The translations under genes and the position numbers were made by a program. Of a stretch of DNA of 64,000 nt, positions 15,727 through 24,754 are shown one piece after another; the first letter of the stretch is position 1, and every line of letters starts with the position of its first letter. The notes under the pieces are model-generated. The model made no database searches. It was not told the origin of the DNA and saw nothing but the letters and a program-made list of their open reading frames with translations. The stretch is taken from positions 124,001 to 188,000 of the forward strand of contig NZ_BDBU01000027.1 of NCBI RefSeq assembly GCF_001613145.1. The letters are read 5' to 3'. Source of the DNA: Nocardia jejuensis NBRC 103114 (GTDB lineage: Bacteria; Actinomycetota; Actinomycetes; Mycobacteriales; Mycobacteriaceae).

Positions 15727-16920
15727 ATGCCTGGCACCACCCCCATCATGAATACCGCAGAACAGCACCAAGATCATATGACGATTGCCGGTATCGGTGC
15801 CGTCACCGGGTACGGCTGGGGTCGCGAAGCCCTCTGGGAGGGTTTGCTGAGCGGCAAGCCCGCAGCCCGGCTGTATCCAGGGTACGGGCAAAACCGTGAT
15901 CGACACGGGTGGGTTGCCCGCGTGCCGGACGGCGGTGACGGGAATCTCGGCCCGAGCCGCTACGTCCGAGCGGTGCAGGAATCGGTGCGCGAGGCCGTCG
16001 CCGACGCCACCGAACGCGGCTGGCGTCCCGGTCGCACGGTCGGCGTCCTGCACGCCATCGTGCTGGGAAATGTGTACGAGATGCGGGATTTCTACGTCGA
16101 GGACCACGGACACCAGCGGGCCCGGGACTACCTGCGACTATTACCGTCCACCCCGATCTCCATGATCACCCAGGAGTTCGGGTTCCACGGCCCGGCGATG
16201 AACGTGACGGCCGCCTGCTCCTCGGCCAACGCCGCGCTGATCACCGCGCAACTGTGGCTGGCCCAGGGCATCGCCGACGATGTGGTGGTCGTGGCGACCG
16301 ACCTGTCTGCCACTCCCGACATGGTCGAGCACTTCGAATCCCTGGGCGCGGCGATCACCGATGTCGATCCGCTCACCGCGTGCCGTCCGTTCCAAGCCGG
16401 CACGCGCGGATTCAGCTGGGGTGAGGCGTCCACGGCGTTCGTGGTCACCCGCGAGGCCGATCGCCCGTATCTCGCGATGCTCGGCGGGGCGATGTCCAAC
16501 GACGGTTATCACGTGATCTCGCTGGAGCCCTCCTACGAGCACATCTTCGACTGCGTGCGCCGCGCTCTGGTCAATGCCGATGTGCGGCCGGAGGAAGTGG
16601 CCTATCTGAACTCGCACGGTTCGGGTACCCAGCAGTGCGATGATGCCGAAACCGCGCTGCTGCGAGAAATGTTCGACGACAAGCCGCTGGTCTGCGCAAC
16701 CAAACCGCTCACCGGGCACTGTCAGGCGGCCTCGGCGGGCGTCGAGATCGCGGGCGTCGCGCTGGGATACGAGCGCAATGTGCTGATCTCGGCTCCGGTC
16801 GTCGCGGAAGCTCACGCCCGCCTGGTGGACGGGGTCGTCCCCGGCGGCAACGGCATCACCCTCAAGACCGCGCTGGGTATGGGCGGCAACAACTCCGCGG
16901 TGTTGCTCGGCCCGGTGTGA
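15727..16920 (+). CDS. Stand-alone beta-ketoacyl synthase-like enzyme
   Basis: A 397-residue thiolase-fold protein of the FabF/KAS II type. The condensing triad is complete: Cys164 in TAACSSANAA, His297 in NSHGSGTQQCD and His331 in TKPLTGHCQAASAG; the C-terminal GMGGNNSAVLL closes the fold. It should perform decarboxylative Claisen condensation, but no acyl carrier protein, malonyl transferase or ketoreductase gene lies nearby, so substrate and partner are unknown. GAAGGGAG precedes the ATG. It converges on devS. Confidence 0.88.
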   Translation: MPGTTPIMNTAEQHQDHMTIAGIGAVTGYGWGREALWEGLLSGKPAARLYPGYGQNRDRHGWVARVPDGGDGNLGPSRYVRAVQESVREAVADATERGWRPGRTVGVLHAIVLGNVYEMRDFYVEDHGHQRARDYLRLLPSTPISMITQEFGFHGPAMNVTAACSSANAALITAQLWLAQGIADDVVVVATDLSATPDMVEHFESLGAAITDVDPLTACRPFQAGTRGFSWGEASTAFVVTREADRPYLAMLGGAMSNDGYHVISLEPSYEHIFDCVRRALVNADVRPEEVAYLNSHGSGTQQCDDAETALLREMFDDKPLVCATKPLTGHCQAASAGVEIAGVALGYERNVLISAPVVAEAHARLVDGVVPGGNGITLKTALGMGGNNSAVLLGPV

Positions 16921-16998
16921 TTCGGTTGATCGGCGGAATCGGTACCGCTGATTCGCGGTGCGGATGATGCGCGGATTCGGTGCCGGTCCGCCCTGCGC

Positions 16999-18729
16999 TC
17001 AGTGCAGGGGGACCGACCAGTTGAGTTTGGTTCCCTTGCCCTCGCCCGCCTGGTCACGGCGGGGGTAGACGGCCAGGCTGCCGCCGGACTCCTCGGCGCG
17101 GCGAGCGAGATTGGTCAGCCCGCTCGGCGTGATGTTGTCGGTGATACCGCAGCCGTTGTCCGCCACCACGATGGTCAGATCGTCCGCGACGCCGATATCG
17201 ATGGTGATGGTGTCCGCCCCCGAATGCCGCACCGCGTTGCTGACCGCCTCGCGCACAACGGCTTCGGCGTGATCGGCCAGACCGGGCTCGACCACCGACA
17301 GCGGTCCGGTGACGTGCATGAGCGCGCGGATCTTGGTGTCGATGGTCTGCTGTTTGATCGCCTTCTCGATGCGCTGGCGCAGCCGGGTGCTGTGCCCGTT
17401 GCCCCCGTGCAGGTCGAAGATCGAGGTGCGGATCTCCTCCACCACATCCTGTAGATCGTTGATCGTGTCGGTGAGTCGCTGTTTCACCTCGGGCACCCGG
17501 GCGCGCGGCACCGTGCCCTGCAGGGACAGGCCGATGGCGAACAGACGCTGGATGACGTGATCGTGCAGATCGCGGGCGATGCGGTCGCGGTCGGTGAGGA
17601 TGTCGAGTTCGCGCACGCGCCGCTGGGCCACCGCCAATTGCATGGCCAGCGCGGCCTGATCGGTGAAGGCGGCGATCAGTTCCACCAATTCGTCGCTGTA
17701 CGGGGCGGATTCGGCGGGGCGCAGCGTGATCAGCACGCCCAGCGTGGAATCGGGGGTGTGCAGCGGGAGCACCAGCGCGGGCCCGATCCCCCCGATGGGC
17801 TTGCCCAGGTCGATGTGCCGGGCGTCGTCGAAGCGCAGCGGGGTGCGGGTGGTCAGCGCCTGCCCGACCGCGGTGCCGGTGGTGCGTACGACCGGATCAC
17901 CGTCCAGCCCACCGAGTCCCGAGGACTGCACCACCACCAGTTCGGAATTGTCCTCGGGCGGGGTGTCGGGGTCGGTCACCACCGCGAGCAGCGCGAGATG
18001 CGAGGCGGTGAGCTCGCGCGCGTGCTCGACCACGGTGGCCAGCACCTGATTCGGATCGGTGTCGGCCAGGAATTCGGTCGCGATGTCGCGGGTGGCCTCG
18101 ATCCACGCCTGCCGGGTGCGGGCCGACTCGTACAGCCGGGCGTTGTCCACGGCGATGCCGGCCGCGGCGGCCAGGGCCTGCAGCAGCACCTCGTCGTCCT
18201 CGGTGAACGGATGTCCGCCGGATTTCTCGGTGAGGTAGAGGTTTCCGAAGACCTCGCCGCGAATGCGCACCGGCACACCGAGGAAGGTGTGCATGGGCGG
18301 ATGGTGTGGCGGGAAGCCGACCGCGTCGGGATGCCGGGTCAGGTCGTCGAGCCGGACCGGTTCGGGGCGGGCCAGCAGGAGCCCGAGCACGCCGTGGCCC
18401 TCGGGCAGATCGCCGATCAGGACGCGGGTCTGCTCGTCGATGCCGTGATAGATGAACTGGCTCAACTGTTCTTCGTGCCCGCGCACGCCCAGCGCGCCGT
18501 ACCGCGCGTCGACCAAGCCGGTCGCGACCCGCACGATGGTGCGCAGAGTCTGATCGAGATCGAGGCCGGAGGTGACCGCGAGCATGGCCTCGACCAGTCC
18601 GTCGATGCGATCGCGCGCATCGATGATCTGCTCCACGCGGTCCTTGACCTCGGAGAGCAATTCGCGTAATCGCAACTGCGACAGCGTATCTCGCACCGAG
18701 GGTGGTCCGGCGCGGTGAGCGTCGTGCAT
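16999..18729 (-). CDS. devS: DevS/DosT-type haem redox-oxygen sensor histidine kinase
   Basis: A 576-residue soluble kinase with two GAF domains and a HisKA_3/HATPase core. GAF-A carries FPPHHPPMHTFLGVPVR; by alignment of the N-terminus, His143 corresponds to the proximal haem ligand His149 of mycobacterial DosS, so O2/NO/CO or redox sensing is expected. The phosphorylated His lies in RDRIARDLHDHVIQRLF, the N box is VREAVSNAVRHS and the G box is VVADNGCGI. It lies 73 bases downstream of devR on the same strand, in the mycobacterial order, so devR-devS form an operon. It should phosphorylate DevR in hypoxia. Confidence 0.95.
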   Translation of the reverse strand: MHDAHRAGPPSVRDTLSQLRLRELLSEVKDRVEQIIDARDRIDGLVEAMLAVTSGLDLDQTLRTIVRVATGLVDARYGALGVRGHEEQLSQFIYHGIDEQTRVLIGDLPEGHGVLGLLLARPEPVRLDDLTRHPDAVGFPPHHPPMHTFLGVPVRIRGEVFGNLYLTEKSGGHPFTEDDEVLLQALAAAAGIAVDNARLYESARTRQAWIEATRDIATEFLADTDPNQVLATVVEHARELTASHLALLAVVTDPDTPPEDNSELVVVQSSGLGGLDGDPVVRTTGTAVGQALTTRTPLRFDDARHIDLGKPIGGIGPALVLPLHTPDSTLGVLITLRPAESAPYSDELVELIAAFTDQAALAMQLAVAQRRVRELDILTDRDRIARDLHDHVIQRLFAIGLSLQGTVPRARVPEVKQRLTDTINDLQDVVEEIRTSIFDLHGGNGHSTRLRQRIEKAIKQQTIDTKIRALMHVTGPLSVVEPGLADHAEAVVREAVSNAVRHSGADTITIDIGVADDLTIVVADNGCGITDNITPSGLTNLARRAEESGGSLAVYPRRDQAGEGKGTKLNWSVPLH

Positions 18730-18802
18730 ATGTTCAGTCCTGCTGTCCGATGGTGCACACGGCCCTGCGGAGTCTACGCGGCGACTGGTTGCCGGAAGGT
18801 TG

Positions 18803-19450
18803 TCATGCCGAACGTGGCTGTCCCGTACGGAGTTTCGATGCCAGCACGGCGGCCTGCGTGCGCCGTTCCATGCCGAGTTTGGCCAGTAGTCGCGAGACGT
18901 AGTTCTTGACCGTCTTCTCGGCCAGGTACATGCGCTCGGCGATCTGCCGATTGGTCAGGCCCTCGCCCAGCAGATCCAGGAGTTTGCGTTCCTGATCGGT
19001 CAAACCCGCGAGCGGACCGTCGAATTCGGTGCTGCGCCGCAGTCTGGCCATCAGCGCCGCGGCGGCCCGGTTGTCCAGCAGCGAGCGCCCCGCCCCGACC
19101 TCCTTGATGGCCTTGGCCAGTTCCATGCCCTTGATGTCCTTGACCACATAGCCGCTGGCCCCGGCCAGGATGGCGTCCATCATGGCCTGCTCGTCGGTGT
19201 AGGAGGTGAGGATCAGGCAGCGCAGATCGTCCAGTTCGGCGAGTAGATCCCGGCACAGTTCGATGCCGTTGCCGTCGGGCAGGCGCACGTCGAGCACCGC
19301 CACATCGGGCCGCAGCGCGGGGATCAGCGACAGCGCCTCGGCGACGTCGCCGGCCTCGCCGACCACGTGCAGTTCCGGATCCTCTTCCAGCAGGTCGGTC
19401 AGTCCGCGGCGGACGATTTCATGGTCGTCCACCAGAAAGACGTTGATCAC
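18803..19450 (-). CDS. devR: DevR/DosR-type dormancy response regulator
   Basis: A 215-residue NarL/FixJ-family regulator. The receiver domain has Asp8-Asp9, phospho-acceptor Asp54 in AVLDVRLPDG and the conserved Thr in LILTSYT; the LuxR-type helix-turn-helix is LTDQERKLLDLLGEGLTNRQ to YVSRLLAKLGMERRTQA. These match the mycobacterial hypoxia/dormancy regulator closely, including GASGYVVKDIKGMELA. The GTG at 19450 is preferred because CGGAGG precedes it and the mycobacterial protein starts at the same place; an ATG six codons upstream lacks such a site. The intergenic region upstream contains a candidate DevR box. Confidence 0.95.
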   Translation of the reverse strand: MINVFLVDDHEIVRRGLTDLLEEDPELHVVGEAGDVAEALSLIPALRPDVAVLDVRLPDGNGIELCRDLLAELDDLRCLILTSYTDEQAMMDAILAGASGYVVKDIKGMELAKAIKEVGAGRSLLDNRAAAALMARLRRSTEFDGPLAGLTDQERKLLDLLGEGLTNRQIAERMYLAEKTVKNYVSRLLAKLGMERRTQAAVLASKLRTGQPRSA

Positions 19451-19562
19451 GGCGGCCTCCGAGTTCATCGGGCTACTGAGCGTGCGTCGGGTGTCCGGGC
19501 GCGGACGCGCGCCTGCCCGAGGTGACACAGCCCAACGTAACCCGCCCCGACCCGGGCCGATA

Positions 19563-19576
19563 CGGGCAAAGGTCCT
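19563..19576 (-). promoter_or_regulatory. Candidate DevR/DosR box
   Basis: Read on the minus strand, AGGACCTTTGCCCG agrees with the core DosR site GGGACT-WW-AGTCCC at 9 of 14 positions. It lies 113 bases before the devR start. The match is moderate. Confidence 0.4.
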
Positions 19577-19577
19577 T

Positions 19578-19624
19578 TGTTTTGCCCGGTAGCGACCGTG
19601 TCTGTTTTGCCCGTTAGCGACCGT
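19578..19624. repeat. Tandem 22-base direct repeats before devR
   Basis: TGTTTTGCCCGGTAGCGACC (start of the unit) at 19578-19599 recurs at 19603-19624 with one mismatch, period 25 bases. Its core TTTGCCCG also occurs inverted as CGGGCAAA at 19563-19570. This looks like an array of protein-binding sites. Confidence 0.6.
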
Positions 19625-19780
19625 CTCGTGGCCTGGGCGTTATTTAGCGGAACAAATTCCCGAAAAGTGCCCCGGAGGGGACTTTCGGCACTGTCCCCAC
19701 GGCAGCGCACCGTGATGCCATGTGTACGGGTTGCCGGTTCGGAGACCGGTTTGGGTCGAATTGAAGAAAGCGGGTCGACG

Positions 19781-20593
19781 ATGGGCGCGTTCGATGTGTG
19801 GTCGAGTGGAGTGGATCCCGACTTCGTGGTGACCACGCAGGGGCCTGTCCCTCCCGCGGAGGTGACCCGTGTGGTGCGCGGATTGGGCAGAATCCTGCGC
19901 CGGCACGGCGTCGAAGGGCCGGTGCGGGCACGCCTGCACTGGCCCGACGACGAGGACGAGGCCACCCTGGTGCAGGCGAGCGTCCGGGCGCTGGGGAAGG
20001 CATTCCGGGTGCAGGTCGCGGGGCCGGGGAAATTCGCCTCCACCTTCGCGCTCGAGCGTCTGGACATGCGGTTGTCCTGCTCGCCGGACGAGCTGTCCCG
20101 GCCCTGGCCGGACCCCTCGCGCCCGAACCTGGCCGTGGTGACCGAGCCGCGACCCATCGTGCGCCGCAAGGATTGTCGGCTGCAGGTGATGACCTCGGTC
20201 GTCGCGGCGCAGGTGCTCGACGCCATGGATTACGACGCCCACCTGTTCGTCGATGCCGAGACCGGCACCGACGCGGTGGTGTGCTGGACCGGTCCGCTCG
20301 GCGTGCGCACGGTGCGCCGGCATCGGGATCCGGTGCCGACACTGCTGGACGACGAGGCCGGTGCGCGGCTGTGCCTGAGCGGATTGCCGTACCTGTTCTA
20401 TACCGATCCCGATTCGCGGCGCGGGCGGTTGCTCTACCGCCGATTCGACGGAGATCTGTCGCTGGTGACCGCGCTCGGCGCGGAGGACCGGGCGCGCGAA
20501 CGCGGTCTGCAACCGCGGGCGATCGCGACCTGTGTGCGTCGTCCGCTGTCGCCGGGCGGGAACGTGCAGGGGGCGGTCGAGCGGCTCGCCTGA
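19781..20593 (+). CDS. Ribosome hibernation factor-like protein (RafH/Rv0079 type, twin C-terminal domains)
   Basis: A 270-residue cytosolic protein. It lacks a clear S30AE N-terminal domain at the level of reading by eye, but its second half resembles the C-terminal dimerisation domain of long hibernation factors twice: QVLDAMDYDAHLFVDAETGT (residues about 146-165) and LSGLPYLFYTDPDSRRGRLL with YRRFDGDLSLV (about 204-233). Twin domains of this kind are known from the DosR-controlled mycobacterial factor RafH and Rv0079. Divergence from devRS fits hypoxia-induced ribosome silencing. The ATG at 19781 is chosen because coding character begins there; its ribosome site is weak. Confidence 0.7.
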   Translation: MGAFDVWSSGVDPDFVVTTQGPVPPAEVTRVVRGLGRILRRHGVEGPVRARLHWPDDEDEATLVQASVRALGKAFRVQVAGPGKFASTFALERLDMRLSCSPDELSRPWPDPSRPNLAVVTEPRPIVRRKDCRLQVMTSVVAAQVLDAMDYDAHLFVDAETGTDAVVCWTGPLGVRTVRRHRDPVPTLLDDEAGARLCLSGLPYLFYTDPDSRRGRLLYRRFDGDLSLVTALGAEDRARERGLQPRAIATCVRRPLSPGGNVQGAVERLA

Positions 20594-20675
20594 CTGGTAT
20601 TTCCGCAGTACCGAGCGGTATTCCGGCCTATTCCGGAATCGCTTGTGACCAGCGTTGCAGCGCGCTCATCGAAAC

Positions 20676-20698
20676 TTGTCGGTGGGCGCGCCTAGCAT
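20676..20698 (+). promoter_or_regulatory. RecA-NDp/PafBC-type DNA-damage promoter of uvrA
   Basis: TTGTCGGTG (20676-20684), eight bases, then TAGCAT (20693-20698): a full match to the TTGTCRGTG-N8-TAnnnT consensus. Predicted transcription start is about 20705, giving a leader of about 40 bases before the GTG. Confidence 0.85.
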
Positions 20699-20744
20699 GG
20701 CGTCGGGGGTAAGTCTGGATGCCGAAACGTTGGAAGGACGGCTT

Positions 20745-23700
20745 GTGGCGGATCGCCTGACGGTGCGCGGAGCGCGGGAGCACAACTTGAAAGGGGTCGA
20801 CCTCGACCTACCCCGCGACAGTCTCATCGTGTTCACGGGGTTGTCCGGCTCGGGGAAGTCCTCGCTGGCATTCGACACGATCTTCGCCGAGGGACAGCGG
20901 CGTTATGTGGAGTCGCTGTCGGCGTACGCGCGGCAGTTCCTCGGGCAGATGGACAAGCCCGATGTGGATTTCATCGAGGGCCTCTCGCCCGCGGTGTCGA
21001 TCGATCAGAAGTCGACCAACCGCAATCCGCGGTCCACGGTCGGCACCATCACCGAGGTGTACGACTACCTGCGCCTGCTCTTCGCGCGCGCGGGCACGCC
21101 GCACTGCCCGGTCTGTGGTCATCTGATCGAGAAGCAGTCGCCGCAGCAGATCGTGGATCAGGTCCTGGCCATGGAGGAGGGCCTCAAGTTCCAGGTCCTG
21201 GCGCCCGTGGTGCGCACTCGCAAGGGCGAGTTCGTCGACCTGTTCGATCAGCTGCACGGGCAGGGCTACTCGCGGGTGCGGGTGGACGGTGTGGTGTATT
21301 CGCTCACCGACGTGCCCAAGCTCAAGAAGCAGGAGAAGCACGACGTCGAGGTCGTGATCGACCGCCTCGCCGTGAAGACGAATTCCAAGCAGCGCCTGAC
21401 GGATTCGATCGAGACCGCGCTGCGTCTGGCCGACGGCATCGTGGTGCTGGACTTCGTGGACCGCGACGAACACGCGCACGATCGTGAGCGCCGCTTCTCC
21501 GAGCGCCTGGCGTGTCCGAACGGGCACGCGCTCGACATCGAGGATCTGGAACCGCGGTCCTTCTCGTTCAACTCGCCCTACGGCGCGTGCCCGGACTGCA
21601 CCGGTCTCGGCATTCGCAAGGAGGTCGACCCCGATCTGGTTGTGCCGGACGGGGATCTGAGCCTGGCGGACGGTGCGATCGCGCCGTGGTCGCGCGGGCA
21701 GACGGCCGAGTACTTCACCCGGCTGCTGTCGGGTCTGGCCGAGGGCCTCGGCTTCTCGATGAAGACCCCGTGGAACAGCCTCTCGCCCAAGGCCCGCAAG
21801 GCGGTGCTCGAGGGCAGTTCCGAGCAGGTGCACGTCTCGTACACCAACCGGTACGGCCGCAAGCGTTCGTACTACGCCGATTTCGAGGGTGTGATGCCGT
21901 TCCTGCAGCGCAGGATGGAGAGCACCGAATCCGAGGCGATGAAGGAGCACTACGACGGGTACATGCGGGACATCCCGTGCCCGGTGTGCAACGGCGCGCG
22001 GCTGCGGCCCGAGATCCTCGCGGTCACCCTGCGCGCGGGCGAGGACATCAAGTCCATCGCCGACATCTCCGAACTCTCGATCGGCGAGGCCGCCGGATTC
22101 CTCAACGGCCTGACCCTCGACGAGCGTCAGGCCGCCATCGCCGCGCAGGTGATCAAGGAGATCCAGGCGCGCCTGGGCTTCCTGCTCGACGTGGGCCTGC
22201 AGTATCTGAGCCTGTCCCGTGCGGCGGCCACGCTGTCCGGTGGTGAGGCGCAGCGTATCCGGCTCGCCACGCAGATCGGTTCCGGTCTGGTCGGTGTGTT
22301 GTACGTGCTGGACGAGCCGTCCATCGGCCTGCATCAGCGCGACAACCGACGTCTCATCGAGACCCTCACGCGGCTCAAGTCGCTCGGCAACACCCTGATC
22401 GTGGTCGAGCACGACGAGGACACCATCCACGCCTCGGACTGGGTGGTGGACATCGGCCCGCTCGCGGGTGAGCACGGTGGCCGGGTGGTCTACTCCGGTC
22501 CCTACGAGGGTCTGCTGAAGGACAAGAATTCCCTCACGGGCGCTTACCTTTCCGGTCGTGAGCAGATCGAGGTGCCGCTGGTGCGGCGGCCGATCGACAA
22601 GAAGAAGCAGCTCACCGTGGTCGGCGCGACCGAGCACAATCTGCGGAACATCGACGTCAACTTCCCGCTGGGTGTGCTCACCGCGGTCACCGGCGTTTCG
22701 GGCTCGGGCAAGTCGACGCTGGTGAACGACATCCTGGCGACCGTGCTGGCCAACAAGCTCAACGGCGCGCGTCAGGTGCCGGGCCGGCACACCCGCGTCA
22801 ACGGCCTCGATCATCTGGACAAGCTGGTGCAGGTGGACCAGTCGCCGATCGGCCGTACCCCGCGCTCGAATCCGGCGACCTACACGGGAGTTTTCGACAA
22901 GATCCGCACCCTGTTCGCGGCCACCACGGAGGCCAAGGTGCGCGGCTATCAGCCCGGCCGGTTCTCCTTCAACGTGAAGGGCGGTCGCTGCGAGGCATGT
23001 TCGGGCGACGGCACTCTCAAGATCGAGATGAACTTCCTGCCGGACGTGTACGTCCCGTGCGAGGTGTGCCACGGTGCGCGCTACAACCGGGAAACCCTGG
23101 AGGTGCACTACAAGGGCAAGACCATCGCCGAGGTGCTCGATATGCCGATCGAGGAGGCCGCGGAGTTCTTCGAGCCGGTCACCTCCATTCACCGGTATCT
23201 CAAGACCTTGGTCGAGGTCGGTCTGGGTTATGTGCGCCTGGGCCAGTCCGCGCCGACGCTCTCGGGTGGTGAGGCACAGCGCGTGAAGCTCTCGGCCGAA
23301 CTGCAGAAGCGTTCGACCGGCCGCACCGTCTACATCCTCGACGAGCCCACCACGGGGCTGCATTTCGAGGACATCCGCAAGCTGCTCAAGGTCGTCAACG
23401 GTCTGGTCGAGAAGGGCAATACCGTCATCGTCATCGAGCACAACCTCGATGTCATCAAGACCTCCGACTGGGTGATCGACATGGGGCCCGAGGGTGGTTC
23501 GGGCGGTGGAATGGTCATCGCCCAGGGCACTCCGGACGATGTCGCCGCGGTGCCGGAAAGTTACACCGGCCAGTTCCTGAAGACGGTGCTGGACGCCCAG
23601 CCGCCGTCGCTGTCCGCGCCCGCACCGGCCAAGGCGAAGTCCGGTGCCGCGAAAGCGGCTCCGGCCAAGTCCGCTGCCGCCAAGAAGGCGCCCGCGAAAA

Positions 23701-23786
23701 AGGCTGCGGCACCGAAGGCTTCGGAGCAGACGGCCGCTGCGAAGAAGGCCTCGGCCGCGCGTCGCAAGGCTGCCGCGCTGCGCTGA
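20745..23786 (+). CDS. uvrA: Excinuclease ABC subunit A
   Basis: Damage-recognition ATPase of nucleotide excision repair, acting as a dimer with UvrB. The 1013 residues contain two ABC ATPase modules (FTGLSGSGKSSLAFDTIF near 30-47 and TGVSGSGKSTLVNDIL in the second half), two ABC signatures (LSGGEAQRIRLA and LSGGEAQRVKLS) and zinc-finger cysteines (CPVCG, CPDC, CPVC, CEAC, CEVC). The GTG at 20745 is preferred because GGAAGG precedes it and the protein then begins VADRLTVRGAREHNLKG as in relatives. An upstream ATG at 20697 lies inside the promoter. The last 55 residues are an Ala/Lys/Pro-rich histone-H1-like tail. Confidence 0.97.
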   Translation: MADRLTVRGAREHNLKGVDLDLPRDSLIVFTGLSGSGKSSLAFDTIFAEGQRRYVESLSAYARQFLGQMDKPDVDFIEGLSPAVSIDQKSTNRNPRSTVGTITEVYDYLRLLFARAGTPHCPVCGHLIEKQSPQQIVDQVLAMEEGLKFQVLAPVVRTRKGEFVDLFDQLHGQGYSRVRVDGVVYSLTDVPKLKKQEKHDVEVVIDRLAVKTNSKQRLTDSIETALRLADGIVVLDFVDRDEHAHDRERRFSERLACPNGHALDIEDLEPRSFSFNSPYGACPDCTGLGIRKEVDPDLVVPDGDLSLADGAIAPWSRGQTAEYFTRLLSGLAEGLGFSMKTPWNSLSPKARKAVLEGSSEQVHVSYTNRYGRKRSYYADFEGVMPFLQRRMESTESEAMKEHYDGYMRDIPCPVCNGARLRPEILAVTLRAGEDIKSIADISELSIGEAAGFLNGLTLDERQAAIAAQVIKEIQARLGFLLDVGLQYLSLSRAAATLSGGEAQRIRLATQIGSGLVGVLYVLDEPSIGLHQRDNRRLIETLTRLKSLGNTLIVVEHDEDTIHASDWVVDIGPLAGEHGGRVVYSGPYEGLLKDKNSLTGAYLSGREQIEVPLVRRPIDKKKQLTVVGATEHNLRNIDVNFPLGVLTAVTGVSGSGKSTLVNDILATVLANKLNGARQVPGRHTRVNGLDHLDKLVQVDQSPIGRTPRSNPATYTGVFDKIRTLFAATTEAKVRGYQPGRFSFNVKGGRCEACSGDGTLKIEMNFLPDVYVPCEVCHGARYNRETLEVHYKGKTIAEVLDMPIEEAAEFFEPVTSIHRYLKTLVEVGLGYVRLGQSAPTLSGGEAQRVKLSAELQKRSTGRTVYILDEPTTGLHFEDIRKLLKVVNGLVEKGNTVIVIEHNLDVIKTSDWVIDMGPEGGSGGGMVIAQGTPDDVAAVPESYTGQFLKTVLDAQPPSLSAPAPAKAKSGAAKAAPAKSAAAKKAPAKKAAAPKASEQTAAAKKASAARRKAAALR

Positions 23787-23802
23787 TGGTGTGACTCGAC
23801 GC

Positions 23803-23832
23803 AAGCCCCGCACCGGTTCCGGTGCGGGGCTT
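23803..23832 (+). terminator. Intrinsic terminator of uvrA
   Basis: A perfect 12-base stem (AAGCCCCGCACC against its complement), extendable inward by two GC pairs, followed by TCGCTTTTC. Confidence 0.85.
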
Positions 23833-23860
23833 CGCTTTTCCGGCGTGCAACTATGTCCGG

Positions 23861-24754
23861 TTATCGAGTGGTATTGCGTTGCAACAGATTCCGGATGAAG
23901 GCCGCGACGTCCGCAGGCTTCTCCTCGGCCATGAAATGCCCGGCCTCGATCGGCTGGTAGGTGGCGTGCGGCGCCCACTCCCGCCAGAGGGCGGAGGCGT
24001 CGAACCCCAGGCGCGAACCCCAGTCCTGGGAGAGCACGCCCACGGGCATGATCAATTGCGCGCCCGCTTTGCGGTCTGCTCGATCCATCTCGAGATCGAT
24101 ACCGGCGGTTGCCCGGTAGTCCGCGACGATGGAAGGCACCGCCCGCGAACAGCTTTCGATGTAATGCCGGCGAATGTGCGGCGGGAAGGTGGTGCCGGCG
24201 GGATCCCAGGCGTCGAGGAAGGAGGCGAAGAAATCCTCGGCCACCGCGTCGATCATTCGCTCGGGCAAGCCTTTCGGCTGCGCCATCAGATACATGTGCC
24301 AGGCGACCGCGGCGTCCACGCCGTGCAGCACGTCCCAGGTGTCCATGGTGGGCAGCACGTCCAGGATCCCCAGATGGGTGACGGTATCGGGGTGGTCGAG
24401 TGCGGCGCGCACACCGACGAGCGCACCGCGATCGTGGCCGATCAGGGCGAATTGTTCGTGCCCGAGTTCGTGTGCGACGGAGACGATGTCGTGCGCCATG
24501 GTCCGCTTGGAGTAGGTGTGCGGGGACGTCTCCTCGGGTTTGCCGCTCGCGCCGTAGCCGCGCAGGTCGGGCGCGATGACCGTGTACTGCCCGGCGAGTT
24601 CGCGGGCGATGTGCCGCCACATGAGATGGGTCTGCGGGAAACCGTGCAGCAGCACCAGAGGGTGGCCGGACCCGCCCACGGCGACATTCACCGGCAGGCC
24701 GCCTTCGCCGGGCAGCTGCCGGTAGTCGAAATCGTCGATCGTCGTGCCCGTCAC
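23861..24754 (-). CDS. Alpha/beta hydrolase (haloacetate dehalogenase/epoxide hydrolase-like)
   Basis: A 297-residue cytosolic alpha/beta hydrolase. The oxyanion motif is LVLLHGFPQTHLMWRHI, the nucleophile elbow GHDRGALVG has Asp, and the catalytic His is in EAGHFMAEEKP. Overall similarity is to fluoroacetate/haloacetate dehalogenases, but the second carboxylate-binding Arg (expected four residues after the nucleophile-adjacent Arg) is Leu. The halide-pocket Trp after His is also Met (AWHMYLMAQP), so defluorination is doubtful and an epoxide or other ester substrate is possible. It lies 31 bases after the TetR gene, probably the same operon. Confidence 0.85.
   Translation of the reverse strand: MTGTTIDDFDYRQLPGEGGLPVNVAVGGSGHPLVLLHGFPQTHLMWRHIARELAGQYTVIAPDLRGYGASGKPEETSPHTYSKRTMAHDIVSVAHELGHEQFALIGHDRGALVGVRAALDHPDTVTHLGILDVLPTMDTWDVLHGVDAAVAWHMYLMAQPKGLPERMIDAVAEDFFASFLDAWDPAGTTFPPHIRRHYIESCSRAVPSIVADYRATAGIDLEMDRADRKAGAQLIMPVGVLSQDWGSRLGFDASALWREWAPHATYQPIEAGHFMAEEKPADVAAFIRNLLQRNTTR

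Larger units (their letters stand above)
19451..19780. other. Shared regulatory region of devRS and the hibernation-factor gene
   Basis: 330 bases between divergent starts. It holds the candidate DevR box, the TTTTGCCCG repeats and AT-rich spacers. The rightward frame is open through part of it but lacks codon bias there. Confidence 0.6.

Noticed and set aside
23861..24754. Fluoroacetate dehalogenase assignment for the hydrolase
   Set aside because: Overall similarity is good, but the second carboxylate-binding Arg and the halide-pocket Trp are replaced.
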